NCBI RefSeq assembly: GCF_038024095.1
Contig: NZ_CP150668.1
Coordinates: forward strand, 372,001-436,000
Reading direction: 5' to 3'
Length of the DNA: 64,000 bases
Source of the DNA: Polaribacter tangerinus
GTDB lineage: Bacteria; Bacteroidota; Bacteroidia; Flavobacteriales; Flavobacteriaceae
In this document: positions 19,483-27,635 of the stretch, in pieces
Layout of the letters: every line of letters starts with the position of its first letter
How positions within the stretch are numbered: position 1 is the stretch's first letter
Translations under genes and position numbers: made by a program
The notes under the pieces: model-generated
What the model was told of the DNA's origin: nothing
What the model saw: the letters and a program-made list of their open reading frames with translations, nothing else
The model's database searches: none

Positions 19483-21030
19483 TTATGAAAACGAATAGCA
19501 AGATCTCTTTATTTTCTCTAATAATGTAGCGGCATTATATGGTTTTCCTACAACTTCTGTAAAACCAACACTTAAATACCTCTCGACGTCTTCTTTAGAT
19601 GTATTGGCTGTTAGCGCTATTATAGGAATCTTTTTGTTTTTTTCTAAAAAATCACTTTTTAAACTAACCAACTCCTCACCTGTAATATTTGGCATATGAA
19701 TATCTAAAAGTAACACATCAAAAACTTCTTTTTGTAGACTATGCAACGCAGATAACCCATCTTTTACCTGAACAAAATCTACCTTTTCTTTCTTCAAAAT
19801 ATGTGCTACTATGGTCTGATTTAAAACATCATCATCGGCTACTAATACCCTTTTACCAGACAAGTTTTTGTTTGAAAAATTATTTTTTTCTATTAAATCA
19901 TGTTGAACTGCATTAGACTCGTTTACTTTTTTAAAGGGAATTTTAAACGTAAAAGTACTACCAACGTGAAGTTTACTTTTTACAGAAATACTACCTCCCA
20001 TTGCGCTTAATAGACGAGAAACTATAGAAAGACCTAAGCCTGCACCACCTAACACTCTATAATCACTACTATTATTTTGTTGATATTCTTCAAAAATTTT
20101 AGTTGCTTGCTCTTCGGTCATACCAGCGCCAGAATCTGTTACATCGAAAACAACTTGCACGCTTTTTGAGGTTTCTGATGCCACTGAAAGAGCAATAGAA
20201 ATACTTCCTTTAGTAGTAAACTTTAATGCGTTAGACAATAAGTTAGAAAAAATCTGATATAATCTTACATCATCACCTAAAACAGTAAAGGTATCTTTGG
20301 GTAAAACTGGTTTATGTAAAACTAAAGAAACTTCTTTGTTAGCATTCTGATAACGAAAATTTTCGATACTGTTTTGAGCAATTTCAATAAGATTAATTGG
20401 GGAGTTTACAAGCTCTAACCTTCCTGCCTCTATTCTAGATAAATCTAAAATATCATTTACAATCACTTTTAAATGCTCACCAGAAATAGAGAGCAAATTG
20501 GTGTATTCTGCAACTTTATCTGTAATTGCCTCTTCAGAAATCATTGCAGCATAGCCTAAAATAACGTTTAATGGATTTCTTATTTCATGACTCATCATGG
20601 CCAAAAATCTAGATTTATCTTCATTTGCTTTATCGGCAATTTCTCTAAGTCTTTTTAACTCTTTGTTTTTTTCTGTAATTGCTCTTTTTAAAAAAAAGAG
20701 ATCATTTCTCTGCTGGTTTAATTGAGAAATATGTTTATATGCAGTGGTTCTATCATGAATTAAAACAGTAACATCCGAATTACTTTTAAATAATTCTACA
20801 GAAACATTATACTCATTATTATTGTAAACAATAAGCATACCTTCTAACAAAATAGAAGTATTTAACTCCAAAGCTTCTAAAGTACCTTCTAAAAAGTCTG
20901 TAACTGAAAATATTGAGTTATTTGGCTTAAAAATGGACTTTAAAAAATTTCCTGCAGAAATCTCAATAATTAATCCATTAAAATTGGTGGTTAATTGTAT
21001 AAATGTATCTTGTATTTTTGCAGGTATCAA
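19483..21030 (-). CDS. hybrid sensor histidine kinase/response regulator
   Basis: 515 residues, no transmembrane segment, so cytoplasmic. An N-terminal PAS-like region (about 1-95) leads through a coiled coil (about 100-140) into HisKA with phospho-acceptor His148 (FLAMMSHEIRNPL). The HATPase domain has N-box SNLLSNALKFT and G-boxes VTDSGAGM and GGAGLGLSIV. A C-terminal receiver domain carries acidic pocket ADDD, phospho-acceptor Asp443 (LLLDIHMP) and Lys in VGKPYN. It is the last gene of a four-gene operon, six bases after the small GTPase gene, which suggests the kinase is controlled by, or reports to, the GTPase. No output domain is present, so a separate partner is expected. Confidence 0.93.
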   Translation of the reverse strand: MIPAKIQDTFIQLTTNFNGLIIEISAGNFLKSIFKPNNSIFSVTDFLEGTLEALELNTSILLEGMLIVYNNNEYNVSVELFKSNSDVTVLIHDRTTAYKHISQLNQQRNDLFFLKRAITEKNKELKRLREIADKANEDKSRFLAMMSHEIRNPLNVILGYAAMISEEAITDKVAEYTNLLSISGEHLKVIVNDILDLSRIEAGRLELVNSPINLIEIAQNSIENFRYQNANKEVSLVLHKPVLPKDTFTVLGDDVRLYQIFSNLLSNALKFTTKGSISIALSVASETSKSVQVVFDVTDSGAGMTEEQATKIFEEYQQNNSSDYRVLGGAGLGLSIVSRLLSAMGGSISVKSKLHVGSTFTFKIPFKKVNESNAVQHDLIEKNNFSNKNLSGKRVLVADDDVLNQTIVAHILKKEKVDFVQVKDGLSALHSLQKEVFDVLLLDIHMPNITGEELVSLKSDFLEKNKKIPIIALTANTSKEDVERYLSVGFTEVVGKPYNAATLLEKIKRSCYSFS

Positions 21031-21036
21031 TTGGTA

Positions 21037-21522
21037 TTATTTTAGGGCTTGGGAAACCAGTTTTATAAAAGCATCTTCTACATTTTCATCTTCTTTAGCA
21101 CTTGTTAATAAATCAATTTTTACAGAAACTAAATTTTGTAAATTTTCTATTTCCACAGAATTAAGTAGGTCTTTTTTATTTCCTACAACTGTTACTTCTG
21201 ATAAGCCAGAAAGTTCTTTAACAGTGTTTATATAAGCGGTAACATTCTCATAGGTTTCTTGCCTACTTGCATCAAAAACAAACATAGCGGCACTAGCTCC
21301 TAAAAAATAAGCTTTTGGCACTTTTTCGTTACCACTTGTTCCCGCAACATCCCAAATTAGTAATTTTATAGATTGATTCTTATAATTTACAATTTTAGAA
21401 CTAACGCGAACGCCTATAGTACTTATATAATCTTCTGAAAACTCATTTAACACAAACCTTCTTATAAGAGAAGTTTTTCCAACACCAAAATTACCAACCA
21501 ATAAAACTTTTTTTGCAAGCAT
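21037..21522 (-). CDS. Ras/Rab-like small GTPase
   Basis: 161 residues, the minimal Ras-superfamily G domain. All nucleotide-binding motifs are visible: G1 GNFGVGKTS (about 8-16), G2 Thr in DYISTIGV, G3 WDVAG, G4 GNKKD and G5 TSAKEDENVEDAF. The glutamine that usually follows the G3 glycine in Ras/Rab is absent (AGTSGNEK), so intrinsic hydrolysis may be low and a partner may be needed. No C-terminal Cys prenylation box. One base separates its start from the stop of the upstream partner gene, and six bases its stop from the kinase gene: a tight signalling operon. Confidence 0.92.
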   Translation of the reverse strand: MLAKKVLLVGNFGVGKTSLIRRFVLNEFSEDYISTIGVRVSSKIVNYKNQSIKLLIWDVAGTSGNEKVPKAYFLGASAAMFVFDASRQETYENVTAYINTVKELSGLSEVTVVGNKKDLLNSVEIENLQNLVSVKIDLLTSAKEDENVEDAFIKLVSQALK

Positions 21523-21523
21523 T

Positions 21524-22330
21524 TTAATCTATAAGGTGTTTCTGAATTAATTTACCTAATTTGTCTTCATCTGATAAAAAAGAACGGTCTCTCAAAATTA
21601 TTTCAGCTAAATCATTCACATTATCTGTCAACTCTTCTTTAAAATCGATATTGAGAACACCTGATGTTGCAATTGCTATATATATTGATTGGAAGTTTTT
21701 TATGGTTAATTGAAAACTATCAAACTTTATATCTTCTAAGTTTTGATTTTCTTTAGAAAAAGCATCTTCTGCAAAAGATTTAATAGCAGTTAGCATTCCA
21801 GAAATCATATCTTTATCTGCAACATTTCCTCTGGAGTAACTACCAGAAAGTAAACCAGAATTTTTTTCTATCACAAAAACCTCCTCTATTACAGGCTCAA
21901 AAACGTCTTGCAAAATAATTTCTGCGTCAGATTTTTCTCTTTTAAAATATCTCTTTATTATTTCTTGTAACGAAAACTTTTCTTTTACTGTAGCATTAAT
22001 TTTCTCTGTAAGTTTGGTTATTTCACTTACAATAGCTTTTTTAACCAACTTACCCATTATTGGATACAAGGCCTCTACAACTTCGTCTTTAGAGTCTCTA
22101 ATTTGAACTTTAATTGTTTGAGTAATAGTGTCTCCAAAATATTCTGGAAATTTATTACGAAGATCTTCTATTTTTTCATCTACTAGTGGTGAAACACTTT
22201 TGTGTAGTTGCTCTTTTTTGATAATTTCTTCGCTAAGAGCAGAAAATTTTTCTCTATCATCTTCTAATAAAAGTTCTCTGAGCAACTCAAAACGATTGTC
22301 TTTATTGTTATCTACAGTTTCCTTTCCCAT
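21524..22330 (-). CDS. conserved GTPase-operon protein with a roadblock-like C-terminal segment
   Basis: 268 residues, soluble, highly charged. The N-terminal ~110 residues are predicted helical/coiled coil (RFELLRELLLEDDREKFSAL, then DEKIEDLRNKFPEYFGD). The C-terminal half contains DKDMISGMLTAIKSFAEDAF followed by a beta-rich stretch (KFDSFQLTIKNFQSIYIAIATSG). From memory, the same segment precedes OmpA domains in some cyanobacterial and Bacteroidota proteins. It recalls roadblock/longin-type GTPase-partner folds in layout (helix, then paired strands), but that is inference. Its ATG follows the upstream gene's stop with no gap and its own stop is one base from the GTPase start, so a physical role with the GTPase is likely. 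Confidence 0.75.
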   Translation of the reverse strand: MGKETVDNNKDNRFELLRELLLEDDREKFSALSEEIIKKEQLHKSVSPLVDEKIEDLRNKFPEYFGDTITQTIKVQIRDSKDEVVEALYPIMGKLVKKAIVSEITKLTEKINATVKEKFSLQEIIKRYFKREKSDAEIILQDVFEPVIEEVFVIEKNSGLLSGSYSRGNVADKDMISGMLTAIKSFAEDAFSKENQNLEDIKFDSFQLTIKNFQSIYIAIATSGVLNIDFKEELTDNVNDLAEIILRDRSFLSDEDKLGKLIQKHLID

Positions 22331-22699
22331 TTATTCTTGCAGCATCAAAGCTATTTTCTCTAATGCTTTTCCTAGTTTTCTTCTGTCGGCTTTTTCATCA
22401 TCTAAATCTGCAAGTTTCTTATCTAACTCTTCATTTAGGTCTTGAAACTTATGATCCATTAAACTTTCTAAATCTGCAATTTTATGCTCGAGACTGCTTA
22501 CAGCTTCTGCTAAATTACTTTGTGTAGCTTGCTCTAACTTTTTAATTTTATCGTAAACATCTGCAAATTAAGAATCGTATTGCTGTATGTTTTCCCCGAA
22601 TATTAAGTCTCTAACTGCAGCAATTCTGCTATCTATTTGTTGGGGAGTTTCTGTAATTTTTTGAGCCTCTAAATTACTTTTGTCAATTGTTTTTTTCAT
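22331..22699 (-). pseudogene. coiled-coil protein gene interrupted by one in-frame stop (codon 44)
   Basis: Reading the minus strand from the ATG at 22699 gives one continuous frame of 123 codons ending in TAA at 22331-22333, immediately before the ATG of the next gene. The only interruption is TAA at 22568-22570 (codon 44), in the context NIQQYDS-stop-FADVYDKIKKLEQ. Both halves have the same helical, coiled-coil character (part 2: LEHKIADLESLMDHKFQDLN, then ELDKKLADLDDEKADRRKL). A single G-to-T change from GAA would explain the stop. No frameshift is needed. It may be a real nonsense mutation, a sequencing error or, less likely, a site of recoding. Sits first in the GTPase/kinase operon. Confidence 0.8.
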
Positions 22700-22742
22700 T
22701 GAAATTCTTTAATTGAGTTAACTAATTATTTAAATCATCAAA

Positions 22743-22750
22743 CAAATATA
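22743..22750 (-). promoter_or_regulatory. -7 box for the GTPase/histidine-kinase operon
   Basis: TATATTTG on the minus strand is a perfect TAnnTTTG and lies 43 bases before the ATG at 22699. The nearest upstream TTG is 29 bases away, too far for a standard -33, so the promoter may need an activator. Confidence 0.5.
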
Positions 22751-22771
22751 CATTAAAAATAAAATAAAAAT

Positions 22772-23554
22772 CTAGATTTCAATCTTTAAGCCGTCAAAAG
22801 CAAGGTAAACGTTTGCGGGAAGTTTCTTTTCTACCTCATCATGAAAACCTAATTTATGGCTAATGTGCGTAAAATATGTTCTTTTAGGTTGCACTCTATC
22901 AACCAAAGCTAAAGCTTCATCTAGGTTAAAATGTGTTGGATGCTCTTCTTGCCTAAGTGCATTTATAACCAACACCTCTAAATTGTAAAGTTGCTTTTCT
23001 GTTTCTAACGGAATTGTTTTTACATCTGTTAAATACGCAAAATTCTGAATTTTATACCCAAGTATTGGCAAATTACCATGTAAAACATGTAGAGGTGTAA
23101 CAGGCATATTATAAACTTCAAATGGAACCTCATTTACTATTTTTGGCAATACACTAGGAGCGCCAGGATATCTGTTCTCAACCGAAAAAATATATTCGAA
23201 ACGTTTTTCTAAACTTTGCAAAGTTCTTTTGTTTAAATAAATTGGCATGGCACCAATTTGATAACAATAGGGCCTTAAATCATCAATTCCTGCAGTATGA
23301 TCTGAGTGTTCATGCGTAAATAATACTGCCAAGATTTCTTGCACATTCTCTCGCAACATTTGCTGTCTAAAATCTGGCCCACAATCTATCACAATTGTTT
23401 TATCGTCCCAAGATATTAAAACTGAAGACCGTAAACGTTTGTCTTTACTGTTTTTAGACATACAAACCGGATGTTTACTGGCAATCATTGGTACTCCTTG
23501 AGAGGTACCCGTTCCTAAAAAAGTAACTGTTAATAGTTTTTTCTTTGAATTCAT
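22772..23554 (-). CDS. MBL-fold metallo-hydrolase (PhnP/lactamase_B_2 type)
   Basis: 260 residues. The metal-binding motif THEHSDHTAGID (HxHxDH) is intact, with the upstream Asp in VIDCGPDFRQQM and later ligands in PLHVLHG and the C-terminal FTHISHKLG. This is the group that includes PhnP-type cyclic phosphodiesterases, and the function is probably hydrolysis of a phosphodiester. No signal peptide. It is divergent from the 482-residue unknown at 23632. Confidence 0.85.
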   Translation of the reverse strand: MNSKKKLLTVTFLGTGTSQGVPMIASKHPVCMSKNSKDKRLRSSVLISWDDKTIVIDCGPDFRQQMLRENVQEILAVLFTHEHSDHTAGIDDLRPYCYQIGAMPIYLNKRTLQSLEKRFEYIFSVENRYPGAPSVLPKIVNEVPFEVYNMPVTPLHVLHGNLPILGYKIQNFAYLTDVKTIPLETEKQLYNLEVLVINALRQEEHPTHFNLDEALALVDRVQPKRTYFTHISHKLGFHDEVEKKLPANVYLAFDGLKIEI

Positions 23555-23576
23555 TTAAACAAAAATAAGATAAAAA

Positions 23577-23608
23577 TTGACTGATAGCACAGTAATTTAT
23601 TACATTTG
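23577..23608 (+). promoter_or_regulatory. promoter of the conserved unknown gene at 23632
   Basis: TTG (23577-23579), 21-base spacer, TACATTTG (23601-23608): full match to the Bacteroidota consensus. The -7 box is 23 bases before the ATG. Confidence 0.7.
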
Positions 23609-23631
23609 TTGTTAGATATAAAAATAGATTT

Positions 23632-25080
23632 ATGGCAATTTCTTTAAAAGGAGATCAAGAAATAAGTACAGTCCCTAGTACCAAAAGTAAAGCACTTAGA
23701 ATAAACTTAAATAAAGACATTTACGGAACTTTTGCAGAAATTGGCGCAGGCCAAGAAACTGCAAGAAACTTCTTTAGGTCTGGTGGAGCTTCAGGAACCA
23801 TTGCAAAGGCAATGAGTGCTTATGATAAAGATTTTTCTGATGCAATTTACGGTATTGAACAAGATAAACGTTATGTAACGCAACCAAGATTAAAAAAAAT
23901 GTTGCATCACGAAATCGATTTAATTGAAGATCGATTGAGTAGAGAAAAACACCCTGATAAACTATTTTTTAGTTATGCAAATACAGTAACAACCATAGAT
24001 TTTGCAAAAAAGTTTAAAGGTCATGGCTGGGTTGGTATTCGTTTTCAGTTAGATCCTCTAGAAGAATACAATGAAATAATACTGCATTTGCGTTTTAAAG
24101 AGACAGATGCTCGTTTACAACAGGAAACACTAGGTGTTTTGGGTGTTAACTTAATTTATGGTGCGTTTTACTTAAATGACAATCCGAAAGAATTGGTAAA
24201 ATCTTTTTATCACAATCTTAGCAACGACCAACTAGAAGTTGATATGATTAACTTTTCGGGACCACGCTTTATGTATGTAGACAACCGATTGATGAGTTTA
24301 CAATTGCTCAAAAACGGTATGACAAACGCTGTAATGTTTGGGCCAGATGGTAACAACTTATTGCCTGCTCAAGTGCTTTACAAGCAAAACATTTTAGCCT
24401 TAAGAGGTAGTTTTAGACCGGTAACCAAAGTAAATATGGATATGTACGAAAAGTCTAAAAAACTTTTCTTATCCGAAAACAAGGTAAAAGAAGAAAATAC
24501 ACAAGTTATTTTCGAAATTACACTTAGTAACCTTACTTCCGAAGGTAAAATTAATGAACGAGACTTCCTAGACAGAGCAGAACTCTTGTGCTCTTTAGGG
24601 CAAAATGTAATGATTACCAGCTTTCAACAATACTTTAAACTAGTAGAGTATTTTAGCGAATTCACTAAAGAAAGAATGGGCTTGGCAATGGGAGTTTACA
24701 ATCTTATTCAAATATTTGATGAGAAATATTATCGTAATTTAAGTGGTGGTATATTAGAGGCTTTTGGAAAACTATTTTACAGAGATTTAAAAGTGTATAT
24801 GTATCCTTATCACGACCAAGAGTCTGATGAATACATCAACAGTGAAAACCTAAAAGTTCACCCAAGAATGAAAGAATTATATAAATTCTTTAAAAATAAC
24901 GGGCGATTAGTAAATATTGAAGATTTTGATAAAGAAATAATGGACATTTTTTCTAGAACAGTATTAAAAATGATTGTTGCTGGAGAGAAAGGTTGGGAGG
25001 AAATGTTACCTGAAGGAATTGCAGAAACAATTAAACAAAAACGCCTTTTTGGATACTCTAGAGCTAGGTTAAAAAAATAA
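23632..25080 (+). CDS. conserved flavobacterial protein of unknown function (482 aa)
   Basis: Cytoplasmic by appearance: no signal peptide, no membrane helix. Recognisable stretches are FAEIGAGQETARNFFRSGGA near the N-terminus, FSYANTVTTIDFAKKFKGHG, and ALRGSFRPVTKVN. The GAGQE and RSGGASGT loops are glycine-rich but do not form a P-loop I can name. Close relatives are common in Bacteroidota and also occur elsewhere under misleading names (TonB-dependent receptor, nicotinate-nucleotide adenylyltransferase); neither name is supported by motifs here. A strong consensus promoter suggests it is well expressed as a single gene. I cannot assign a function. Confidence 0.8.
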   Translation: MAISLKGDQEISTVPSTKSKALRINLNKDIYGTFAEIGAGQETARNFFRSGGASGTIAKAMSAYDKDFSDAIYGIEQDKRYVTQPRLKKMLHHEIDLIEDRLSREKHPDKLFFSYANTVTTIDFAKKFKGHGWVGIRFQLDPLEEYNEIILHLRFKETDARLQQETLGVLGVNLIYGAFYLNDNPKELVKSFYHNLSNDQLEVDMINFSGPRFMYVDNRLMSLQLLKNGMTNAVMFGPDGNNLLPAQVLYKQNILALRGSFRPVTKVNMDMYEKSKKLFLSENKVKEENTQVIFEITLSNLTSEGKINERDFLDRAELLCSLGQNVMITSFQQYFKLVEYFSEFTKERMGLAMGVYNLIQIFDEKYYRNLSGGILEAFGKLFYRDLKVYMYPYHDQESDEYINSENLKVHPRMKELYKFFKNNGRLVNIEDFDKEIMDIFSRTVLKMIVAGEKGWEEMLPEGIAETIKQKRLFGYSRARLKK

Positions 25081-25135
25081 TTTAGCCGTATTAAACCTTT
25101 GTAAAAATATTTTGTCTTACTAAAAAAAGAAATTA

Positions 25136-25684
25136 TTGAAAGACGAAAATATTTTAGTAGCAGAACTAAAAAATGCAACTACCAAAGACAAGGCTTTTAG
25201 AGCTCTTTTGTCGCTTTACAAAAAGCGATTGTATTGGCATATTCGAAAAATTGTAATTTCTCATGACGATGCTGATGATGTTTTGCAAAACACCTTTATT
25301 AAAGTTTACAGAAATATTGATAAATTTAACCAAGAAAGTAAACTTTTTTCTTGGATGTACAGAATTGCTACAAATGAAGCAATCTCATTTATAAATAAAC
25401 GCGCCAAAAAAAATAATATTGAAGTTTCTGAAATTAAAAATCAATTGGTAAACTCGCTAGAAAGTGATATTTATTTTACCGGAGATGAAATTCAGCAAAT
25501 ACTACAAAAAGCAATTGCTACACTACCTCAAAAACAGCAGTTGGTATTTAATATGAAGTATTTTGATGAGTTAAAATACCAGGAAATTGCAGATATTTTA
25601 GAGACCTCTGTAGGAGCCCTAAAAGCCTCTTACTTTCATGCCGTTAAAAAAATAGAAACATATATAAAAAATAAAACTAATTAA
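25136..25684 (+). CDS. RNA polymerase ECF-type sigma factor
   Basis: 182 residues from a TTG start at 25136. No ATG lies between this and the conserved region 2, so the TTG is needed for a full-length protein. Region 2 reads DADDVLQNTFIKVYRNIDKF through WMYRIATNEAISF. Region 4 is ALPQKQQLVFNMKYFDELKYQEIADIL followed by GALKASYFHAVKKI (shown in two pieces). The next two genes encode a one-helix membrane protein and a small exported protein, the usual anti-sigma and sensor arrangement in flavobacteria. It should therefore respond to an envelope signal. Confidence 0.9.
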   Translation: MKDENILVAELKNATTKDKAFRALLSLYKKRLYWHIRKIVISHDDADDVLQNTFIKVYRNIDKFNQESKLFSWMYRIATNEAISFINKRAKKNNIEVSEIKNQLVNSLESDIYFTGDEIQQILQKAIATLPQKQQLVFNMKYFDELKYQEIADILETSVGALKASYFHAVKKIETYIKNKTN

Positions 25685-25717
25685 ACCTTTTGTTAAAAAT
25701 TAGGTCTAACTAATATA

Positions 25718-26263
25718 ATGAAACAGAATTCTAATAATATCGAAAACTTTCTGAACGCAGAAACTCCAAAAAAACCTGGATTTTCTTTGCCTGAAAACTA
25801 TTTTATAGAATTAGAAGAAGAAATTCTGTGCTCAATATCTGAAAACAAGCTTCCTAATAATAAAAGCTTTACAGTACCAAATAATTATTTTGACAACCTA
25901 GAAGATAGCTTGCTCAAAAAAATAAAGACTGCCAATACCAAACCAAAAGCAATTTTAATTAAAAAGAAAGTTTTAAAATTAATATCTTTCGGTGTTGCAG
26001 CTTCTTTTATGCTCTTTTTAAGTGTTGAGTACTTTTTAAAAACGAATACTAATCAACTAAATTTTGATTCGGTAAGTGAATTGGCTATTGAAAATTGGAT
26101 TGTAGATAATGTAACTGAATTGTCCGACGATGATTTTGCTAGCATTTTAGAAAATGAAATTTTAACAGTAAACGACTTTTCTTTTAACCAAATAAAAAAT
26201 GAGGCTATTGAAGACTATTTAATTCAGACCGAAAACACCTCTATACTAAACGAAAATGATTAA
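25718..26263 (+). CDS. putative anti-sigma factor, single-span membrane protein
   Basis: 181 residues. A cytoplasmic N-terminal region (1-85), one membrane helix at about 87-106 (LKLISFGVAASFMLFLSVEY) and an acidic periplasmic tail give the anti-sigma topology. The cytoplasmic part holds an internal repeat: FSLPENYFIELEEEIL (about 22-37) and FTVPNNYFDNLEDSLL (about 51-66). The two may be paired sigma-binding helices. No zinc-binding ZAS motif is present, so the assignment rests on topology and on position 33 bases after the sigma gene. It overlaps or abuts the following gene. Confidence 0.7.
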   Translation: MKQNSNNIENFLNAETPKKPGFSLPENYFIELEEEILCSISENKLPNNKSFTVPNNYFDNLEDSLLKKIKTANTKPKAILIKKKVLKLISFGVAASFMLFLSVEYFLKTNTNQLNFDSVSELAIENWIVDNVTELSDDDFASILENEILTVNDFSFNQIKNEAIEDYLIQTENTSILNEND

Positions 26264-26264
26264 C

Positions 26265-26717
26265 ATGAAAAAAAATATTTCAATTTTAATCTTACTATTG
26301 GCTTTTTTTCAAACAAATGCTCAACACAGTAAAGAAAGTAGAGATAAAATTAAAGCACTTAAAATAGCTTTCTTATCTCAAGAATTAAATCTGTCTTCTA
26401 CAGAGGCTCAAAAGTTTTGGCCTATTTATAACAAACATCAAGAAATAATAGATTCTCTAAGAAGCAAGGGTAGAATAGAGATGAAAAATAGAATGAAAGA
26501 AAAAAATGATTACAAGAATATCTCCGAAGATGATGCCAAACAGCAAATATTGTCTAAAATTGATTTAGAGCGAGAAATGACCTCTCAAAGAGAGATATTC
26601 ATAAAGGAATTGGCAACTTTTTTAAGCTATAAAAAAATTATGCATCTTTTTGTATCTGAACGAGAATTTGCCAGAAACTTAATGCGTAAGTATGGTAGAA
26701 GCAAAAAGGATAAATAA
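26265..26717 (+). CDS. small exported sensor protein of the ECF operon
   Basis: 150 residues from the ATG at 26265, two bases after the upstream stop. An in-frame ATG at 26256 overlaps the previous gene and would add MIN before the signal peptide, so 26265 is preferred. Signal peptide MKKNISILILLLAFFQTNAQ is followed by a helical, charged domain (LNLSSTEAQKFWPIYNKHQE) reminiscent of Spy/CpxP/heavy-metal-resistor helices. This is the protein type named sensor of ECF-type sigma factor in flavobacterial genomes. Expected in the periplasm, interacting with the anti-sigma protein. Confidence 0.75.
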   Translation: MKKNISILILLLAFFQTNAQHSKESRDKIKALKIAFLSQELNLSSTEAQKFWPIYNKHQEIIDSLRSKGRIEMKNRMKEKNDYKNISEDDAKQQILSKIDLEREMTSQREIFIKELATFLSYKKIMHLFVSEREFARNLMRKYGRSKKDK

Positions 26718-26743
26718 TTCCTACACGAAATTTTATATATCAT

Positions 26744-26777
26744 AAACCCTAAAAGTTAGTAACTTTTAGGGTTTTTT
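26744..26777. terminator. bidirectional terminator between the ECF operon and the lipoprotein gene
   Basis: AAACCCTAAAAGTT (26744-26757) pairs perfectly with AACTTTTAGGGTTT (26761-26774) around a three-base loop, followed by a T run on the plus strand. It lies between two converging genes; the minus-strand T run is shorter. Confidence 0.85.
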
Positions 26778-26797
26778 ACTAATTATAGTGTAACAAA

Positions 26798-27541
26798 TTA
26801 ATTATTGTTAAGTACAACTTGTATATTTTCTAAAACAATTTCAGATACTTTTGTTAATTCGTTATTTTCAAAAGAAGTATCTAAATTAATTAAAGCAGTG
26901 TTGCTATCTAAAGGTTTATAATTATGGTAATCGACAAAACGAACACCATTTCTTACACATTGTTCTTTTAAAACTCTAAAACGTTTTCCTCCTCCATTTG
27001 TATGAAATGAATATGCTAAATAATCTATTAAAAAATCTTGCTTACCTATCCAATAAATAAACACGTCTTCAAAATCTTCTCCACCGCCATTCTCTGTAAA
27101 AGTAATTTCTACTTTATAATATTCTTTTCCTTTTATTGTTGCCGAACCCAGCATTTTTTTTCGAACTGCAGCATCGTTTAAACCATAAGGTAACGCAGCA
27201 AAATAATGCACTGAGTTTAAAGCATTAGAAAATCGAGAAGCCTCTTTTTTAGAGACTACCACTTTCTTGTTATTAATAGTTCTTATAAAACCATCGTTCG
27301 AAAGTACGTCTTTTACAATGTTAGAATCTTTTTTAAAAATGCGAGAAAGTTTAAAAACTCCATAATTTCTATATGCTTTGTAGCTTTTTTCTCTAAAACG
27401 AAAACTTAATTTAGCATTGTTTAAACTACTAGCACCCGATGTAATAATTGTTTTATCTATTAGCTGTTGTGCTGTAAAACTTTGTTTAGATGGTTGGCAT
27501 GAAATAAAAAAAAGTAGAAAAAGTAAGAATATATAACGCAT
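26798..27541 (-). CDS. lipoprotein, DUF6503-like
   Basis: 247 residues. A lipoprotein signal peptide MRYIFLLFLLFFISC with the lipidated Cys at position 15 places it in the envelope. The body has a beta-rich pattern (LSFRFREKSYKAYRN, KEYYKVEITFTENGGGEDFE, VFIYWIGKQDFLIDY) that reads like a LolA/lipoprotein-type half-barrel. From memory, relatives are common in flavobacteria and are sometimes misnamed deoxyribose-phosphate aldolase. Function unknown. It is transcribed divergently from smpB. Confidence 0.75.
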   Translation of the reverse strand: MRYIFLLFLLFFISCQPSKQSFTAQQLIDKTIITSGASSLNNAKLSFRFREKSYKAYRNYGVFKLSRIFKKDSNIVKDVLSNDGFIRTINNKKVVVSKKEASRFSNALNSVHYFAALPYGLNDAAVRKKMLGSATIKGKEYYKVEITFTENGGGEDFEDVFIYWIGKQDFLIDYLAYSFHTNGGGKRFRVLKEQCVRNGVRFVDYHNYKPLDSNTALINLDTSFENNELTKVSEIVLENIQVVLNNN

Positions 27542-27572
27542 TTTATATTTTTATGTTCTTTATAAGAGATAC

Positions 27573-27580
27573 CAAAATTA
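27573..27580 (-). promoter_or_regulatory. -7 box for the DUF6503-like lipoprotein gene
   Basis: TAATTTTG on the minus strand, an exact TAnnTTTG, 32 bases before the ATG at 27541. The divergent smpB box lies only 26 bases away. Confidence 0.5.
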
Positions 27581-27605
27581 CATTTCTTTCTCGAATGTAA
27601 AAATG

Positions 27606-27613
27606 TATCTTTG
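27606..27613 (+). promoter_or_regulatory. -7 box for smpB
   Basis: TATCTTTG, an exact TAnnTTTG, 23 bases before the smpB ATG. No TTG at a standard distance. Confidence 0.5.
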
Positions 27614-27635
27614 TTAAAATTAAAAATGATTTTTA

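Noticed and set aside
19483..21030. Membrane-bound sensor kinase
   Set aside because: No transmembrane segment or signal peptide is present; the kinase is cytoplasmic.
22128..22445. 105-codon plus-strand frame with Ser/Leu-rich content near the broken coiled-coil gene
   Set aside because: It runs antisense to two operon genes; the low-complexity Ser runs come from reversed acidic codons.
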